Positions 8,671 to 17,679 are shown, counted from the stretch's first letter. The stretch is 64,000 nucleotides of DNA from Paenibacillus harenae DSM 16969 (GCF_000422465.1 NZ_KE383842.1:703845-767844), one strand, 5' to 3'. Program-made: numbers and translations. The notes: generated from the sequence alone by a model not told the origin.

Positions 8671-9993
8671 TTGAACTCCAATCAACGGAAGCGATGGTTT
8701 GGCCTAGTTCTCGTTTTCTTCATTTGCGTGATCGGAAGCTCCGCCCCGTTTCAACACTTTGCCGCCATCCCGAATGAACTTCGGTTATTCTCCGGGCAGA
8801 TGAAACGACTACAATATGGAGTCCCGGTTCATGCAGAAGTAACGGTCGACCCTCATATGCTTCAGATTAACGGATCTTCCAGTAATTCGCTGTCGGTCAA
8901 TTTGAATGATCCGCTGTCACTGCAGCCTAATCGCAGCGGCCAGACGAGTATGAAAGTGAAATTATTCGGTAAAATTCCATTTAAGACGGTAAAAGTCAAT
9001 GTGATTCCCGATTTGCGCGTCATACCGGGCGGTCAAACCATTGGCGTTAAAGTGAAGTCGGCAGGAATATTAGTCGTAGGACATCACCAGGTAGAGGATC
9101 AAGACGGCACAAAAAAATCGCCGGGTGAAGCAGCGGGATTAAAGCTTGGAGACCTCATCGTAAAAATTAACGGCACTCGCATTAATGAAGTACACAAGAT
9201 GGCTGATTTATGCGAGAAAGCAGGCAATGGCAAAAAACCTCTTATCGTTACTTATAAGCGGGATGGAAAAATCGCTGAGACTCGACTGAGCCCTGTATTT
9301 GATGCAGAGGATAAGGCATGGAGATTAGGTTTGTATATTCGAGATTCAGCGGCAGGCGTAGGCACTCTTACTTTTTACGCACCGGATCAAGGTGTTTATG
9401 GCGCATTAGGACATGTGATTACAGATATGGACACACAAACGCCAATTGAGGTAGGAGAAGGACAAATTTTGCAATCAAGCGTTACGTCGATCAACAAAAG
9501 TCAGGATGGCGAGCCGGGAGAGAAACGCGCTCATTTTGTGAAAGAAAGCAAAATTTTAGGCAATGTAGAGCGGAATACTCCGTTTGGCATTTTCGGCAAA
9601 ATGAATGAAGTTCCAACACATAGCTACAGTAATAAATCATTGCCGGTAGCGTTTGCCGAAGATGTCAAAGAAGGGCCTGCACAAATTTTAACGGTTGTGA
9701 ATGGACAAAAGGTCGAACGATTCAACATCGACATCGTACATGTATCCAAACAATCAGGGCCAGCGACAAAAGGGATGGTCATAAAAATAACGGATAAACG
9801 ATTATTAAACAAAACCGGAGGCATTGTTCAAGGGATGTCAGGCAGCCCGATTATCCAAGACGGAAAGCTTGTCGGAGCCGTCACTCATGTTTTTGTGAAT
9901 GATCCGTCATCCGGGTATGGTTGTTTTATTGAGTGGATGCTGCAGGATGCAGGAGTTTTATTGAAATCAGCAAATGGAAACAAAGCAGCTTAA
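8671..9993 (+). CDS. spoIVB: SpoIVB sporulation signalling peptidase (S55)
   Basis: SpoIVB is made in the forespore, crosses its membrane and triggers processing of pro-sigma-K through SpoIVFA/FB and CtpB. The product has an N-terminal transmembrane segment (about residues 9-27), a PDZ domain (about 110-195, GEAAGLKLGDLIVKING), and the S55 serine-protease domain with catalytic GMSGSP near residue 383. I chose TTG 8671 because GGGAG lies 10 bases upstream; an ATG at 8626 in frame has no ribosome site and adds a poor N-terminus. It precedes spo0A as in all bacilli. Confidence 0.95.
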   Translation: MNSNQRKRWFGLVLVFFICVIGSSAPFQHFAAIPNELRLFSGQMKRLQYGVPVHAEVTVDPHMLQINGSSSNSLSVNLNDPLSLQPNRSGQTSMKVKLFGKIPFKTVKVNVIPDLRVIPGGQTIGVKVKSAGILVVGHHQVEDQDGTKKSPGEAAGLKLGDLIVKINGTRINEVHKMADLCEKAGNGKKPLIVTYKRDGKIAETRLSPVFDAEDKAWRLGLYIRDSAAGVGTLTFYAPDQGVYGALGHVITDMDTQTPIEVGEGQILQSSVTSINKSQDGEPGEKRAHFVKESKILGNVERNTPFGIFGKMNEVPTHSYSNKSLPVAFAEDVKEGPAQILTVVNGQKVERFNIDIVHVSKQSGPATKGMVIKITDKRLLNKTGGIVQGMSGSPIIQDGKLVGAVTHVFVNDPSSGYGCFIEWMLQDAGVLLKSANGNKAA

Positions 9994-10005
9994 CAAGCTC
10001 AAGAC

Positions 10006-10045
10006 GTTTGCCGCGGTTGAAGCTTTGCCTCGGCGGACGTTTTTT
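10006..10045 (+). terminator. intrinsic terminator after spoIVB
   Basis: GTTTGCCG at 10006-10013 pairs with CGGCGGAC at 10031-10038 through two G-T wobbles, and a run of six T follows at 10040-10045. It separates spoIVB from the regulated spo0A promoter. Confidence 0.6.
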
Positions 10046-10078
10046 ATTTTCCGAAAGCCAGAGATACGGAATGAATTT

Positions 10079-10196
10079 TGTCGAAGAAAAGCGAAGCGTA
10101 GCAATAGATGTAACAAATTTTTAATTATATCGAAACCGAGTAAAAAAATAAAGAAAAATAATTTTCGACAGAAGGAATTCAGATTCAAATGTCGAA
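10079..10196 (+). promoter_or_regulatory. three Spo0A boxes upstream of spo0A
   Basis: Three exact copies of the Spo0A box TGTCGAA occur in 118 bp: 10079-10085 (+), 10164-10170 (minus orientation, TTCGACA) and 10190-10196 (+). The last overlaps the -10 element of the sigma-H type promoter. The arrangement fits autoregulation of spo0A by phosphorylated Spo0A, as known in B. subtilis; which box activates and which represses is inference. Confidence 0.65.
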
Positions 10197-10197
10197 A
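10171..10197 (+). promoter_or_regulatory. sigma-H type promoter for spo0A
   Basis: GAAGGAATT at 10171-10179 matches the sigma-H -35 consensus RNAGGAWWW at every position. GTCGAAA at 10191-10197 matches six of seven positions of the -10 RNNGAAT, with an 11-base spacer. Sigma-H drives spo0A at the onset of sporulation in B. subtilis, so both position and sequence agree. The start codon lies about 60 bases downstream. Confidence 0.65.
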
Positions 10198-10258
10198 ACT
10201 TTAGTTAGACAACAAAGTGATCGTACTCATTAATAATCATTTAAGGGAGGACCACAAC

Positions 10259-11071
10259 TTGCATAAAATTGAAGTATTATTGGCAGATGACAACCGTGAA
10301 TTTACTAACCTGTTATCGGAATACATATCCGAACAAAGTGATATGAGTGTGAGTGGTGTTGCGTATAACGGAGAAGAAGTATTAAGACATTTGGAAGAAT
10401 CGAGGAAGGTTCCGGATGTGCTTATCCTTGATATTATTATGCCTCATCTCGACGGCTTAGGCGTACTCGAACGTTTAAGAGAAATGAATCTGTCCCCAAT
10501 GCCGAAAATCATCATGCTGACAGCGTTCGGTCAAGAAAACATTACTCAAAAAGCGGTTCAGCTTGGCGCATCTTATTATATCCTAAAGCCGTTTGACATG
10601 GACATTTTGGCAAACCGCATTCGCCAGCTGGCCGGTAATCCGACTTTCTCTTCTACGGGCAGCTACTCATCAAGTTCGACGACGATCAAATCGAATGTCG
10701 TGCCAATTCCGAAGGGCAAGAATCTGGATGCGAACATTACGAGCATCATTCATGAAATTGGAGTGCCGGCGCATATTAAAGGTTATCAATATTTACGCGA
10801 AGCCATTACAATGGTGTACAACAATATTGAAATTTTGGGCGCCATTACAAAGACGCTGTATCCGGCCATCGCCGAAAAGTTCAAGACGACACCATCCCGC
10901 GTCGAACGCGCTATCCGTCACGCGATTGAAGTCGCATGGACACGAGGCAATATCGACAGCATCAGTCACTTGTTCGGCTACACGATTAACATTTCGAAGT
11001 CGAAGCCGACCAACTCCGAATTCATCGCGATGGTAGCCGATAAACTGCGGATTGAACATAAGGTGAGCTAA
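10259..11071 (+). CDS. spo0A: sporulation master regulator Spo0A
   Basis: Spo0A is the response regulator at the end of the sporulation phosphorelay. The 270-residue product has a receiver domain with the acidic pair D10-D11, phosphoacceptor D58 in LILDIIMP, the MLTAFG threonine and the LKPFD lysine. The C-terminal DNA-binding domain contains [20 protein letters not shown], a hallmark of Spo0A. The start is TTG 10259, with AAGGGAGG 8 bases upstream, giving the expected [11 protein letters not shown]; a longer frame from 10217 is an artefact. It stands alone between terminators. Confidence 0.98.
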   Translation: MHKIEVLLADDNREFTNLLSEYISEQSDMSVSGVAYNGEEVLRHLEESRKVPDVLILDIIMPHLDGLGVLERLREMNLSPMPKIIMLTAFGQENITQKAVQLGASYYILKPFDMDILANRIRQLAGNPTFSSTGSYSSSSTTIKSNVVPIPKGKNLDANITSIIHEIGVPAHIKGYQYLREAITMVYNNIEILGAITKTLYPAIAEKFKTTPSRVERAIRHAIEVAWTRGNIDSISHLFGYTINISKSKPTNSEFIAMVADKLRIEHKVS

Positions 11072-11080
11072 ACATCAAAC

Positions 11081-11141
11081 AAAAAACCGTTAATTATCGG
11101 ATTGCTTTACGAATCCAATAGTTAACGGTTTTTGGTTTTTT
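11081..11141 (+). terminator. strong intrinsic terminator after spo0A
   Basis: AAAAAACCGTTAA at 11081-11093 pairs with TTAACGGTTTTT at 11122-11133, and an inner GGATT/AATCC stem fills the loop. T-rich sequence follows. The A-rich 5' arm means it could also work for transcripts arriving on the minus strand. Confidence 0.85.
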
Positions 11142-11249
11142 GCATTTCGGGATGGATGTCGGGTAGAATGAGATGGATTGAAAATGGCAAGGTTAGGATA
11201 TGCGGGGAGAAGGTTGCTATTGGCTTGAAAGATTTCGAGGTTTCACGGC

Positions 11250-11417
11250 TTAATGATAAACTACTCTGCGGTTCAAATATACATTCGTACCGTATTTTTT
11301 AATTAATCCCGTGGATTCCTCTTTAATAAAAGCGTGAATTTCTTTCAAGCGCTGATTGCTGGGCTGGATCGTTTCCTTCACTTTTCCATCTACAAACACA
11401 TCGAATACGATTCTCAT
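11250..11417 (-). CDS. small hypothetical protein, 55 residues
   Basis: I do not recognise this gene. On the minus strand, ATG 11417 preceded by GAGGTG gives a 55-residue basic protein beginning MRIVFDVFVDGK and ending NRRVVYH. It has no membrane segment and no cysteines and is predicted to mix strands and helix. A longer frame reaching 11516 exists, but its first 33 residues lack a ribosome site. It lies between spo0A and coaD and is divergent from coaD. Codon use and the good ribosome site support a real gene. Confidence 0.6.
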   Translation of the reverse strand: MRIVFDVFVDGKVKETIQPSNQRLKEIHAFIKEESTGLIKKYGTNVYLNRRVVYH

Positions 11418-11551
11418 TTTGCACCTCGGTTTCATTTGATGCTCTAATCGTAGTTTATCTATATTATGGAACAATAAACTGTAATAGAGATCATTGTAAT
11501 CATTTTTTAAAAGCATTATCGTAATGTAAAATAGGCTTTCGAGGTGAGGCG

Positions 11552-12028
11552 ATGAGGGCAGTCTATGCAGGGAGCTTCGATCCGATTACGCTTGGCCACG
11601 TATCGGTTATCGAGAGGGCTTTCCGCTTGTTCAGAGAAGTGCATATTCTGGTTGCGAATAATCGTTCGAAGAAGCATCACTTTACGATCGAACAACGCAC
11701 GGAATTGGTCAGCCTGTCGATCTTAAAGGATGATAAAATAAAAATCATACCCTATGAAGGCATCGTCGCTGATTATATTAATAAACATCAGATCGATGCC
11801 GTCATACGGGGCATTCGTAACGCGACGGATTTCGAATATGAGCTGCAGCTGGAGCAGTATATTCGAAACACGACACTGGCGGATACGATCTACCTGTCGC
11901 CGTATACCCATTATATGCAAACGAGCAGCTCCCTCGTCCGGATGTTCCTGATGTCGGGCAAATCGGAGCATGCCTCCTCGTATATGGTGCCAAAAGCGTA
12001 TTTGAGGATGTTAGAGTACGAGGAATGA
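11552..12028 (+). CDS. coaD: phosphopantetheine adenylyltransferase
   Basis: CoaD transfers AMP from ATP to 4'-phosphopantetheine, the penultimate step of coenzyme A synthesis. The 158-residue product shows the nucleotidyltransferase motif GSFDPITLGHVSVI at the N-terminus, DAVIRGIRNATDFEYE in the middle and SSSLVRMF near residue 130. ATG 11552 follows GAGGTGAGGC. Length is normal. It appears to be monocistronic, ending on a two-way terminator. Confidence 0.97.
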   Translation: MRAVYAGSFDPITLGHVSVIERAFRLFREVHILVANNRSKKHHFTIEQRTELVSLSILKDDKIKIIPYEGIVADYINKHQIDAVIRGIRNATDFEYELQLEQYIRNTTLADTIYLSPYTHYMQTSSSLVRMFLMSGKSEHASSYMVPKAYLRMLEYEE

Positions 12029-12050
12029 GGATCCCGAGATCAATAATTGC

Positions 12051-12097
12051 AAAAAACCGCTTGGCCTTGGAATGATCGAATTCCGGCCGAAGCGGTT
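12051..12097 (-). terminator. intrinsic terminator, mainly for the DUF2627 gene
   Basis: AAACCGCTTGGCC (from 12054) pairs with GGCCGAAGCGGTTT (ending at 12097) with one bulged base. On the minus strand the stem is followed by six T (12051-12056 on the plus strand are A), the stronger direction. It lies between the convergent coaD and DUF2627 genes and can serve both. Confidence 0.75.
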
Positions 12098-12103
12098 TAC
12101 CTG

Positions 12104-12397
12104 TTAGTTTTGAGGTTTCGGAGGACGAGGCCGTTTCTGCTTAAAACGCGGTGCGACGTAATTACGCTTACGGTCCCGGAAGAAGGTCCAGCCGCCGATA
12201 AAACCCGCGCCGGCAGCAAACATAACCAGTCCGAGCACAAACTTCAGCCAATCAAAGTTTGGCGTGACGGCATCGTTTCCGAAATCCGAGAAGTAATAAA
12301 AAATGGAATCTTTCATCTTTAGAAAGCCGAAGCAGGCCAACAAGCCTGGAATGACGAGCAATAAAATGGCAATAAAGCGGGATGCAATCAATCTCAT
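12104..12397 (-). CDS. DUF2627 membrane protein (YqzF-like)
   Basis: The 97-residue product begins MRLIASRFIAILLLVIPG and has two hydrophobic segments (about residues 5-27 and 53-75) with a basic, proline-rich tail. I assign it to DUF2627, typified by B. subtilis YqzF, on sequence character and position: yqzF also lies just upstream of the bkd operon. ATG 12397 follows AAGGAG at 11 bases; an upstream ATG at 12427 lacks a ribosome site. Function is unknown. It is divergent from lpdV. Confidence 0.75.
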   Translation of the reverse strand: MRLIASRFIAILLLVIPGLLACFGFLKMKDSIFYYFSDFGNDAVTPNFDWLKFVLGLVMFAAGAGFIGGWTFFRDRKRNYVAPRFKQKRPRPPKPQN

Positions 12398-12617
12398 TAC
12401 TTTTAGCGTCTCCTTATCGGTCAACATAAACAGTTATATTCATCATACCTTTTTACGATGCGGGTGTCTATTTCGGAAATGTTCTATGTGCTGTGGCGGG
12501 TAAAAACAGGTACAATAGAATGGAATGTCATGTTACAATGCGAATGGGCAATAGAGATGAAATGATGATCGTATGATACATGCATATGATGCTGTCAACG
12601 GTGAAAGGAATGAGATA

Positions 12618-14045
12618 ATGGCTATACAGGTAGACGTAGCTGTGTTAGGCGGCGGACCAGGCGGCTATACGGCAGCGATACGCGCTGCGCAGCTGGGGAA
12701 GAAAGTCGCAATTATCGAAATGGACAAGCTGGGCGGCACCTGCTTGCATAAAGGATGTATTCCGAGCAAATCGCTGCTGCGCAGCGCTGAGGTATACGCC
12801 ACGCTTCTGGAAGCAAATACATATGGAATACAGGTAGCGGAGGGCGCGGTTTCATTGGATTTCAATAACGTGCAGAACCGCAAGGAGCAAACGGTCGAAC
12901 AGTTGTACCGCGGCTTGCAAAGCCTGATGAAGAAGAACGGCATTCAAATGATTCACGGGAAAGGCAGAGTGATCGGACCTTCGATCTTCTCCCCGAGAAG
13001 CGGGTCTCTTGCCGTAGAGCTGCCTGACGGCGAGATGGAATCGGTCGTGTCAACGAATTTGATTATTGCGACGGGTTCCATTCCGCGTTCGCTCCCGGGA
13101 CTGGTTCCGGACGGAGAGTATATTCTGACAAGCGATGAAGCATTGGTCATGAGCACATTGCCCACCTCTATGATAATAGTGGGAGGAGGCGTTATCGGGG
13201 TGGAATGGGCGTCGCTTCTGCAGGATTTTGGCGTTCAGGTAACGTTGGTTGAAGCGGGCTCCAGACTGCTGCCAGGCGAGGATACCGAAATTTCTGCTGA
13301 GCTGACGAAGCTGCTGCGCCGTCGCGGCGTGCGCGTGTTAACGGGCGTACAGCTGCAGACTGACAGCTATGCGGGCGCTAACGGAGAGGTTACGATCTCG
13401 GCAAGCACGCCTGACGGCGATGTGCTGCTGACTGCTGAGAAAATGCTCTTATCTGTCGGCCGGCTTCCGAACGTTGAAGGAATCGGGCTGGAAAATACGG
13501 ATATCCGGACGGAGAACGGGGCTATCCTCGTGAATGCTTTCGGTCAAACGACCGAGCCGCATATCTATGCGATCGGCGACGTTATTGGCGGTGTTCAGCT
13601 TGCCCATGCCGCGGCTCATGAAGGGATAATCGCTGCGGAGCATATTAGCGGAGGCAAGCCTTCAGCCGTGGAGCATCATTTAATTCCCCGCTGTATTTAT
13701 TCACGGCCGGAAATTGCTTCCTACGGTTTGACGGAGGACGGCGCCCGCGCCAAGGGCCATGATATTAAGACAGGCAAAATTCCGTTCCAAGCAATCGGCA
13801 AAGCGATTGTTCTCGGCGAGAAGGATGGCTTCGTAAAGGTTATCGCGGACCGCAGAACCAATGATATTGTCGGCGTTCATATGATCGGGGCGCATGCGAC
13901 GGACCTCATCTCCGAGGCAAGCCTTGCGGGTCTGCTTAATGCCACGCCGTGGGAAGTTGGCCAAATGATTCACCCGCATCCTACGCTTGCGGAGGCGCTT
14001 GGAGAAGCCATGCTTGCCGTAGACGGCAAAGCCATCTCGTTCTAA
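12618..14045 (+). CDS. lpdV: dihydrolipoyl dehydrogenase (bkd E3)
   Basis: This flavoprotein re-oxidises the dihydrolipoyl arm of 2-oxoacid dehydrogenases using NAD. The 475-residue product has the FAD motif GGGPGGY (about residues 10-16), the redox disulfide GGTCLHKGCIPSK (about 40-52), an NAD-binding VVGGGVIGVEWAS-type motif, and the C-terminal HPHPTLAEALGEA with the catalytic His. I chose ATG 12618 with AAAGGA 9 bases upstream; the frame from 12573 lacks one. Being first in lpdV-bkdAA-bkdAB-bkdB, it serves the branched-chain complex. Upstream, TACAAT occurs twice (12511, 12534) but without a convincing -35. Confidence 0.95.
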   Translation: MAIQVDVAVLGGGPGGYTAAIRAAQLGKKVAIIEMDKLGGTCLHKGCIPSKSLLRSAEVYATLLEANTYGIQVAEGAVSLDFNNVQNRKEQTVEQLYRGLQSLMKKNGIQMIHGKGRVIGPSIFSPRSGSLAVELPDGEMESVVSTNLIIATGSIPRSLPGLVPDGEYILTSDEALVMSTLPTSMIIVGGGVIGVEWASLLQDFGVQVTLVEAGSRLLPGEDTEISAELTKLLRRRGVRVLTGVQLQTDSYAGANGEVTISASTPDGDVLLTAEKMLLSVGRLPNVEGIGLENTDIRTENGAILVNAFGQTTEPHIYAIGDVIGGVQLAHAAAHEGIIAAEHISGGKPSAVEHHLIPRCIYSRPEIASYGLTEDGARAKGHDIKTGKIPFQAIGKAIVLGEKDGFVKVIADRRTNDIVGVHMIGAHATDLISEASLAGLLNATPWEVGQMIHPHPTLAEALGEAMLAVDGKAISF

Positions 14046-14077
14046 AGCGGCTGTTTTCTTTTTGGGCTAAATAAGGT

Positions 14078-14118
14078 TATAATGGATATATGATCTAGTC
14101 TTAGTACCAGGTTATAAT
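14078..14118 (+). promoter_or_regulatory. two TATAAT boxes before bkdAA
   Basis: The 99-bp gap between lpdV and bkdAA holds TATAAT at 14078-14083 and again at 14113-14118. Neither has a good -35 at 16-18 bases. They may provide a second, weak promoter for the E1 genes or arise by chance in an AT-rich spacer. Confidence 0.3.
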
Positions 14119-14144
14119 AGTTGGCAAAAAAGGAGGAACACCTT

Positions 14145-15179
14145 ATGACCCAATCCCGTACGACTGGGCAAAATGTTCGTCATTTGGAATTAGGGCTTAG
14201 CGATGAGCAAGCAATTGATATGTACGCAACGATGGTGAAAGCCAGGAAGTTCGACGAGCGGATGCTGCTGCTGCAGCGCGCGGGCAAAATCAACTTCCAC
14301 GTCTCCGGAGTCGGCCAGGAGGTAGCCCAGGTGGCGGCGGCTTTCGCTTTGGACCGCGAGATTGATTATTTCTTGCCTTATTATCGTGACTACGGCTTGG
14401 TTCTGTCCGTAGGCATGACGCTGCGGGACTTATTGCTGTCCGTGTTCGCGAAGGCGGAGGATCCGAACAGCGGCGGCCGTCAGATGCCGGGCCATTTCGG
14501 CTCGAAGAAGCTAAGAATCGTGACAGGCTCAAGTCCCGTAACGACGCAATTACCTCATGCCGTAGGCATTGCCTTAGCCGCTAAAATGAAAAAGAAACCG
14601 TTTGTCAGCTTCGTTACGTTCGGTGAAGGCTCCAGCAATCAGGGCGATTTCCACGAGGGCTGTAACTTCGCGGGCGTTCATAAGCTACCTGTCATATTCA
14701 TGTGCGAAAATAATCAATATGCGATTTCCGTTCCTATCCACAAGCAGTTGGCCGGAAAAGTCGCGGACCGTGCGCTGGGCTACGGCTTCCCCGGCGTTCA
14801 GGTAGACGGCAACGACGCTCTTGAAGTGTACCGGATCGTAAAGGAAGCCCGCGAGCGCGCCGTCGCCGGCGAAGGACCGACGCTGATTGAAGCATTGATG
14901 TACCGGCTATCCCCGCACTCCACGTCAGATAACGATTTGGCTTATCGGACCAAGGAAGAGGTGGAGCTTAACCGCGCCAAAGACGGCATACCTAAATATA
15001 AACAATATTTGATCGATATCGGCATATGGTCGGAGGAGCTTGATACGGAGCTGCATGCGAAGATCCGTAAGGAGCTGGAAGAAGCGACCGAATATGGCGA
15101 TAAAGCGCCGTTTCCGGCGCCGGAGTCGACGCTGCTGCATGTATATGCGGATGACGCGGAGCAAGGAGGACGAAGCTAA
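14145..15179 (+). CDS. bkdAA: branched-chain 2-oxoacid dehydrogenase E1 alpha
   Basis: This is the thiamine-diphosphate-binding alpha subunit of E1, which decarboxylates the 2-oxoacids of Leu, Ile and Val to make CoA primers for branched fatty acids. The 344-residue product has the TPP motif beginning FGEGSSNQGDFHEG and ending ENNQYAIS (about 160-195) and RLSPHSTSDND, typical of branched-chain rather than pyruvate E1. ATG 14145 follows AGGAGGA by 8 bases. A PDH assignment is less likely given the bkdAB/bkdB partners and position beside lpdV. Confidence 0.93.
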   Translation: MTQSRTTGQNVRHLELGLSDEQAIDMYATMVKARKFDERMLLLQRAGKINFHVSGVGQEVAQVAAAFALDREIDYFLPYYRDYGLVLSVGMTLRDLLLSVFAKAEDPNSGGRQMPGHFGSKKLRIVTGSSPVTTQLPHAVGIALAAKMKKKPFVSFVTFGEGSSNQGDFHEGCNFAGVHKLPVIFMCENNQYAISVPIHKQLAGKVADRALGYGFPGVQVDGNDALEVYRIVKEARERAVAGEGPTLIEALMYRLSPHSTSDNDLAYRTKEEVELNRAKDGIPKYKQYLIDIGIWSEELDTELHAKIRKELEEATEYGDKAPFPAPESTLLHVYADDAEQGGRS

Positions 15180-16162
15180 TGCCCGTTATAGATTATATCG
15201 ATGCGATTCGGTTGGCCATGAAGGAAGAAATGGAACGCGACGAGGACGTGTTTGTGCTGGGTGAGGATGTCGGCTTAAAAGGCGGCGTGTTCACAACGAC
15301 GAAGGGGCTTCAAGAGCAGTTCGGCGAGCTGCGCGCGATGGATACCCCGCTTGCGGAATCGGCTATTGCCGGCGTTGCGATCGGGGCAGCGATGTATGGC
15401 ATGAAGCCGATCGCGGAAATGCAGTATTCGGATTTCATGTTCCCGGCGACAAATCAAATTATTAGCGAAGCGGCTAAAATCCGCTACCGTTCCAATAATG
15501 ATTGGACTTGTCCGGTCGTTGTCCGCGCTCCGATCGGCGGCGGCGTATTCGGCGGTTTATATCATTCGCAATGCCCGGAATCGGTGTTCTTCGGAACGCC
15601 CGGCTTGAAGATCGTAGCTCCTTACCGGGCTTACGATGCCAAAGGCCTTCTAAAGGCCGCTGTTCGGGATCCGGATCCGGTGATCTACTTCGAGAATAAG
15701 AAGTGTTACAAGCTCATTAACGGCGAGGTGCCGGAAGAGGATTACACCGTACCGATCGGCAAAGCAAATGTGCTTCGCGAAGGCGAGGATATCACCGTGA
15801 TCGGCTACAGCCTGCCGCTTCTTTTCGTAGAGCAAGCGGCTGAAGACCTTGCAGGCGAAGGAATAAGCGCTCATATTCTTGATCTTCGGACGCTTCAACC
15901 GCTGGACAAGGAAGCGATTCTTGAAGCCGTGCGCAGAACCGGCAAGGTGCTTATTATCCATGAGGATAATAAAACAGGCGGCATTGGCGCCGAAGTATCG
16001 GCGATAATCGCCGAAGAGCTTCTGTATGAGCTGGATGCTCCCATCATGCGTTTGTGCGGACCTGACGTGCCGGCAATGCCGATCAATCCGCCTGGAGAGA
16101 AATTTTTTATGCTCAACAAAGAAAAAGTGAAAGAAGCCATGAGAAACTTGGCTCTTTATTAA
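15179..16162 (+). CDS. bkdAB: branched-chain 2-oxoacid dehydrogenase E1 beta
   Basis: The beta subunit of E1 pairs with BkdAA to form the alpha2-beta2 decarboxylase. The 327-residue product has the N-terminal pyrimidine-binding domain with FVLGEDVG and GVFTTTKGL and the C-terminal transketolase domain ending DVPAMPINPPGEKFFML. Its ATG at 15179 shares one base with the bkdAA stop and has AGGAGG just upstream in bkdAA, so the two are translationally coupled. Confidence 0.95.
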   Translation: MPVIDYIDAIRLAMKEEMERDEDVFVLGEDVGLKGGVFTTTKGLQEQFGELRAMDTPLAESAIAGVAIGAAMYGMKPIAEMQYSDFMFPATNQIISEAAKIRYRSNNDWTCPVVVRAPIGGGVFGGLYHSQCPESVFFGTPGLKIVAPYRAYDAKGLLKAAVRDPDPVIYFENKKCYKLINGEVPEEDYTVPIGKANVLREGEDITVIGYSLPLLFVEQAAEDLAGEGISAHILDLRTLQPLDKEAILEAVRRTGKVLIIHEDNKTGGIGAEVSAIIAEELLYELDAPIMRLCGPDVPAMPINPPGEKFFMLNKEKVKEAMRNLALY

Positions 16163-16187
16163 AAGAGATCTAGGTTAGGAACTGGAT

Positions 16188-16294
16188 CATATAGCTTATA
16201 TGACCGCGAGTCGTATACTGCGCCGCCGGAGGAAGGCACGGAACCGAGCTGTGCAAAGAAGCAGCAAACGGTTCGTGCGTGGCGTCAGCCGTTT
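16188..16294 (+). other. inverted repeats in the bkdAB-bkdB gap
   Basis: The 162-bp gap before bkdB contains a perfect inverted repeat CATATA-GCT-TATATG at 16188-16202, operator-like in form, and an eight-pair stem AAACGGTT/AGCCGTTT at 16266-16294 with a 13-base loop and no T run. The rest shows nothing coding. They could adjust E2 expression or RNA stability relative to E1. Confidence 0.35.
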
Positions 16295-16324
16295 ACGTCC
16301 CTGGCCAGTTGGGAGATGAAAAAC

Positions 16325-17662
16325 ATGAAAACACTGACGGAAATCGTCGTGCCGCAGCTAGCGGAGTCGCTCGTATCGGCCACGATTGATAAATGGCTGA
16401 AGAAGCCGGGCGATTGGGTGGATATTTACGAGCCGATCTGTGAATTGTTGACGGACAAGGTGAACGCGGAACTGCCTTCAACCGTATCGGGCAAGCTTGT
16501 GCAAATATTGGTGGGCAACGGAGAGACGGTACCTGTCGGTACGGCGGTCTGTGTCATTGAAACGGAAAGTGGGGCAAGCGGAGAGGCATCCGCAGATTCC
16601 CGGCCAGATTATACGGGCTCCGTTCAAGCCTCGCCTGGCGCAGCCGCCCCTGCCGGGGATTCGGAGGATGCACCGATGCGCGGACGCTTCTCGCCGGCCG
16701 TACAGCAGCTTGCGGCAGAACATGCCATTCGCTTGACGGATGTGGCCGGAACCGGCCTTGGCGGCCGGATTACGCGTAAGGATGTGCTTGCTTATGCGGC
16801 TTCCGGGGCGGGTAAGTCAAACCAACAGGTTAATGCGGTACTGAACGGCAACGGGGGATCACATGCCGTTGATGCGGCTGCGCAGGTCCGATCTTCCGGT
16901 CTTCATTTGACGGAAACGCCGCGGCTGCCGAAAATCGAGGTAGAAGGCGCTGCGGGACTTGGGCGCGGAGACAGCTTTATCGATGTTACGCCGATCCGGA
17001 ATACGATCGCTCGTAATATGCGGCAAAGTGTTAGCGAAATACCGCATGCCTGGACGATGATCGAGGTTGATGTAACGAATCTCGTGCTGCTGCGCAATAA
17101 GCTCAAGGATGAATTCATGAAGAGAGAAGGCATTAACCTAACGTATTTGGCATTCCTGTTGAAGGCGGTCGTCAATGCGATCAAGGACTTCCCGATCATG
17201 AACTCGATGTGGGCAGTCGATAAAATTATCGTGAAGCGCGACATTAACATATCGCTTGCGGTCGGTACGGAGGATTCCGTCATGACGCCGGTTATCAAAA
17301 ATGCCGATCACAAAAACGTAGCCGGCTTAGCGAAGGAAATCGAGGAGCTGGCCCGCAAAACGCGCGATGGCAAGCTGACGCTATCGGATATGCAGGGCGG
17401 CACGTTTACGGTTAACAATACCGGTTCATTCGGGTCCATTTTATCTTACCCGATTATTAATTACCCGCAGGCGGCGATTCTTACCTTTGAATCGATCGTG
17501 AAAAGGCCTGTTGTCATTAATGACATGCTGGCCGTCCGATCGATGGCCAATCTGTGCCTGTCGCTCGATCACCGGATTCTGGACGGCGTCATATGCGGCC
17601 GGTTTCTGCAGCGGGTGAAGGATAATCTGGAAAGCTTCAATACGGAAAGCAAATTGTATTAG
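16325..17662 (+). CDS. bkdB: branched-chain 2-oxoacid dehydrogenase E2 (lipoamide acyltransferase)
   Basis: E2 forms the core of the complex and passes the acyl group to CoA. The 445-residue product has a lipoyl domain (residues 1-78) with the lipoylated Lys in ELLTDKVNAELPS, a peripheral-subunit-binding domain near 115-155 (FSPAVQQLAAEHAI, GLGGRITRKDVLAY), linkers rich in Ala, Gly and Ser, and a catalytic domain with SLDHRILDG. I chose ATG 16325, 9 bases after GGGAG; ATG 16316 directly abuts that site. Confidence 0.95.
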   Translation: MKTLTEIVVPQLAESLVSATIDKWLKKPGDWVDIYEPICELLTDKVNAELPSTVSGKLVQILVGNGETVPVGTAVCVIETESGASGEASADSRPDYTGSVQASPGAAAPAGDSEDAPMRGRFSPAVQQLAAEHAIRLTDVAGTGLGGRITRKDVLAYAASGAGKSNQQVNAVLNGNGGSHAVDAAAQVRSSGLHLTETPRLPKIEVEGAAGLGRGDSFIDVTPIRNTIARNMRQSVSEIPHAWTMIEVDVTNLVLLRNKLKDEFMKREGINLTYLAFLLKAVVNAIKDFPIMNSMWAVDKIIVKRDINISLAVGTEDSVMTPVIKNADHKNVAGLAKEIEELARKTRDGKLTLSDMQGGTFTVNNTGSFGSILSYPIINYPQAAILTFESIVKRPVVINDMLAVRSMANLCLSLDHRILDGVICGRFLQRVKDNLESFNTESKLY

Positions 17663-17679
17663 AAATGGGGAGCGCCAAC

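Noticed and set aside
12420..12617. Sigma-54 (-24/-12) promoter for the bkd operon
   Set aside because: No TGGCAC-N5-TTGC element is present and no BkdR gene lies nearby, unlike B. subtilis.
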